From: Sporosarcina luteola
GTDB taxonomy: Bacteria; Bacillota; Bacilli; Bacillales_A; Planococcaceae
Reading direction: 5' to 3'
DNA length: 64,000 nucleotides
Assembly: GCF_023715245.1 (NCBI RefSeq)
Contig: NZ_JAMBNV010000001.1
Span: 992,001 to 1,056,000 of the forward strand
Shown in pieces: positions 63,844 to 64,000 of this stretch (position 1 is its first letter; every line of letters begins with the position of its first letter). A program made the translations under genes and the position numbers. A model generated the notes under the pieces. It searched no databases and was not told where the DNA came from. It saw only the letters and a program-made list of their open reading frames with translations.

Positions 63844-63889
63844 ATTTCACAGATATAATCAATTATAATTTACTTGGTAGATGTGAAAT
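63844..63889 (-). promoter_or_regulatory. Inverted repeat flanking the response regulator promoter
   Basis: ATTTCACA (63844-63851) and TGTGAAAT (63882-63889), perfect arms with 30 bases between that include AT-rich -10-like sequence (TATAAT on the minus strand). A possible autoregulatory site. Confidence 0.4.
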
Positions 63890-63992
63890 ACTTATGAACA
63901 GCTACACTTCATAGTTACTTCGCATTTACTTGATAATATCATATTAGGTTAATCCGTTTATTCAAATAGAAGAAACAGTGGAGGGAACCATC

Positions 63993-64000
63993 ATGAAAAA
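63993..64000 (+). CDS. Start of a gene cut by the window end
   Basis: ATG at 63993 follows GTGGAGGGA at good spacing; only M-K-(K) can be read, so nothing can be said of the product beyond a probable basic N-terminus, as in exported proteins. It is divergent from the response regulator operon. Confidence 0.4.

Overview
The window looks like a chromosomal segment of an endospore-forming, low-to-mid GC member of the Bacillota, most likely Planococcaceae/Caryophanaceae and close to Sporosarcina. The spore-former evidence is an H-type small acid-soluble spore protein, a CotF-like coat protein, a YaaH-type cortex hydrolase, a LytH-type endopeptidase and a DUF3231 protein. Gene structures are Bacillus-like: strong Shine-Dalgarno sequences, an S-box, a T-box, hisZ with short hisG, and many TTG starts (about 18 genes).

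Layout. 1-9.1 kb: the end of a ferredoxin reductase-like gene, helD, a SUKH-like orphan, an ECF sigma factor with a membrane-anchored partner, a decayed lipoprotein gene, and an FAD oxidoreductase cotranscribed with an ECF41-type sigma factor. 9.3-18.9 kb: AgcS-type symporter, acetyltransferase, lipoprotein, TauE/SafE exporter, sspH, DUF421 and DUF3243 genes, corA, thpR, large-subunit catalase and a HAD phosphatase. 19-22.1 kb: a T-box controlled serA plus class V aminotransferase operon converging on the HAD gene, a probable serine set. 22.3-31 kb: DUF3231, prolyl oligopeptidase, lytH, thioredoxin, GDPD, AbrB-like regulator, YitT family, SAM riboswitch plus metA, DUF421. 31.1-36.3 kb: TetR with an SMR efflux pair, then a patch of small membrane proteins, lipoproteins and gene remnants. 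36.3-43.6 kb: HAD-IB phosphatase, RluA-family synthase, CotF-like gene, yaaH, a 46-residue protein, gdhA, argG. 43.8-49.1 kb: a four-gene ABC-2 export operon and a DUF218 gene. 49.2-56.8 kb: hisJ divergent from hisZGDBAF-IE-C, which has no hisH. 56.8-64 kb: rlmN, tyrosine phenol-lyase, stress and membrane genes, and an RR/HK/Sco operon.

The most unusual signal is intergenic. Five loci carry tandem arrays with a 20-21 bp period, that is two helical turns (2971-3098, 9151-9361, 18901-19022, 49109-49228, 58260-58299). Four of the five lie between convergent genes, and their units share a CTCA/CGCA-like core. A structured dispersed repeat occurs twice in opposite orientation (26621-26804, 38054-38213), and a palindromic element sits between the S-box terminator and metA. 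I saw no rRNA, tRNA, IS transposase, prophage or CRISPR array. All functional calls come from reading motifs, not from database searches.
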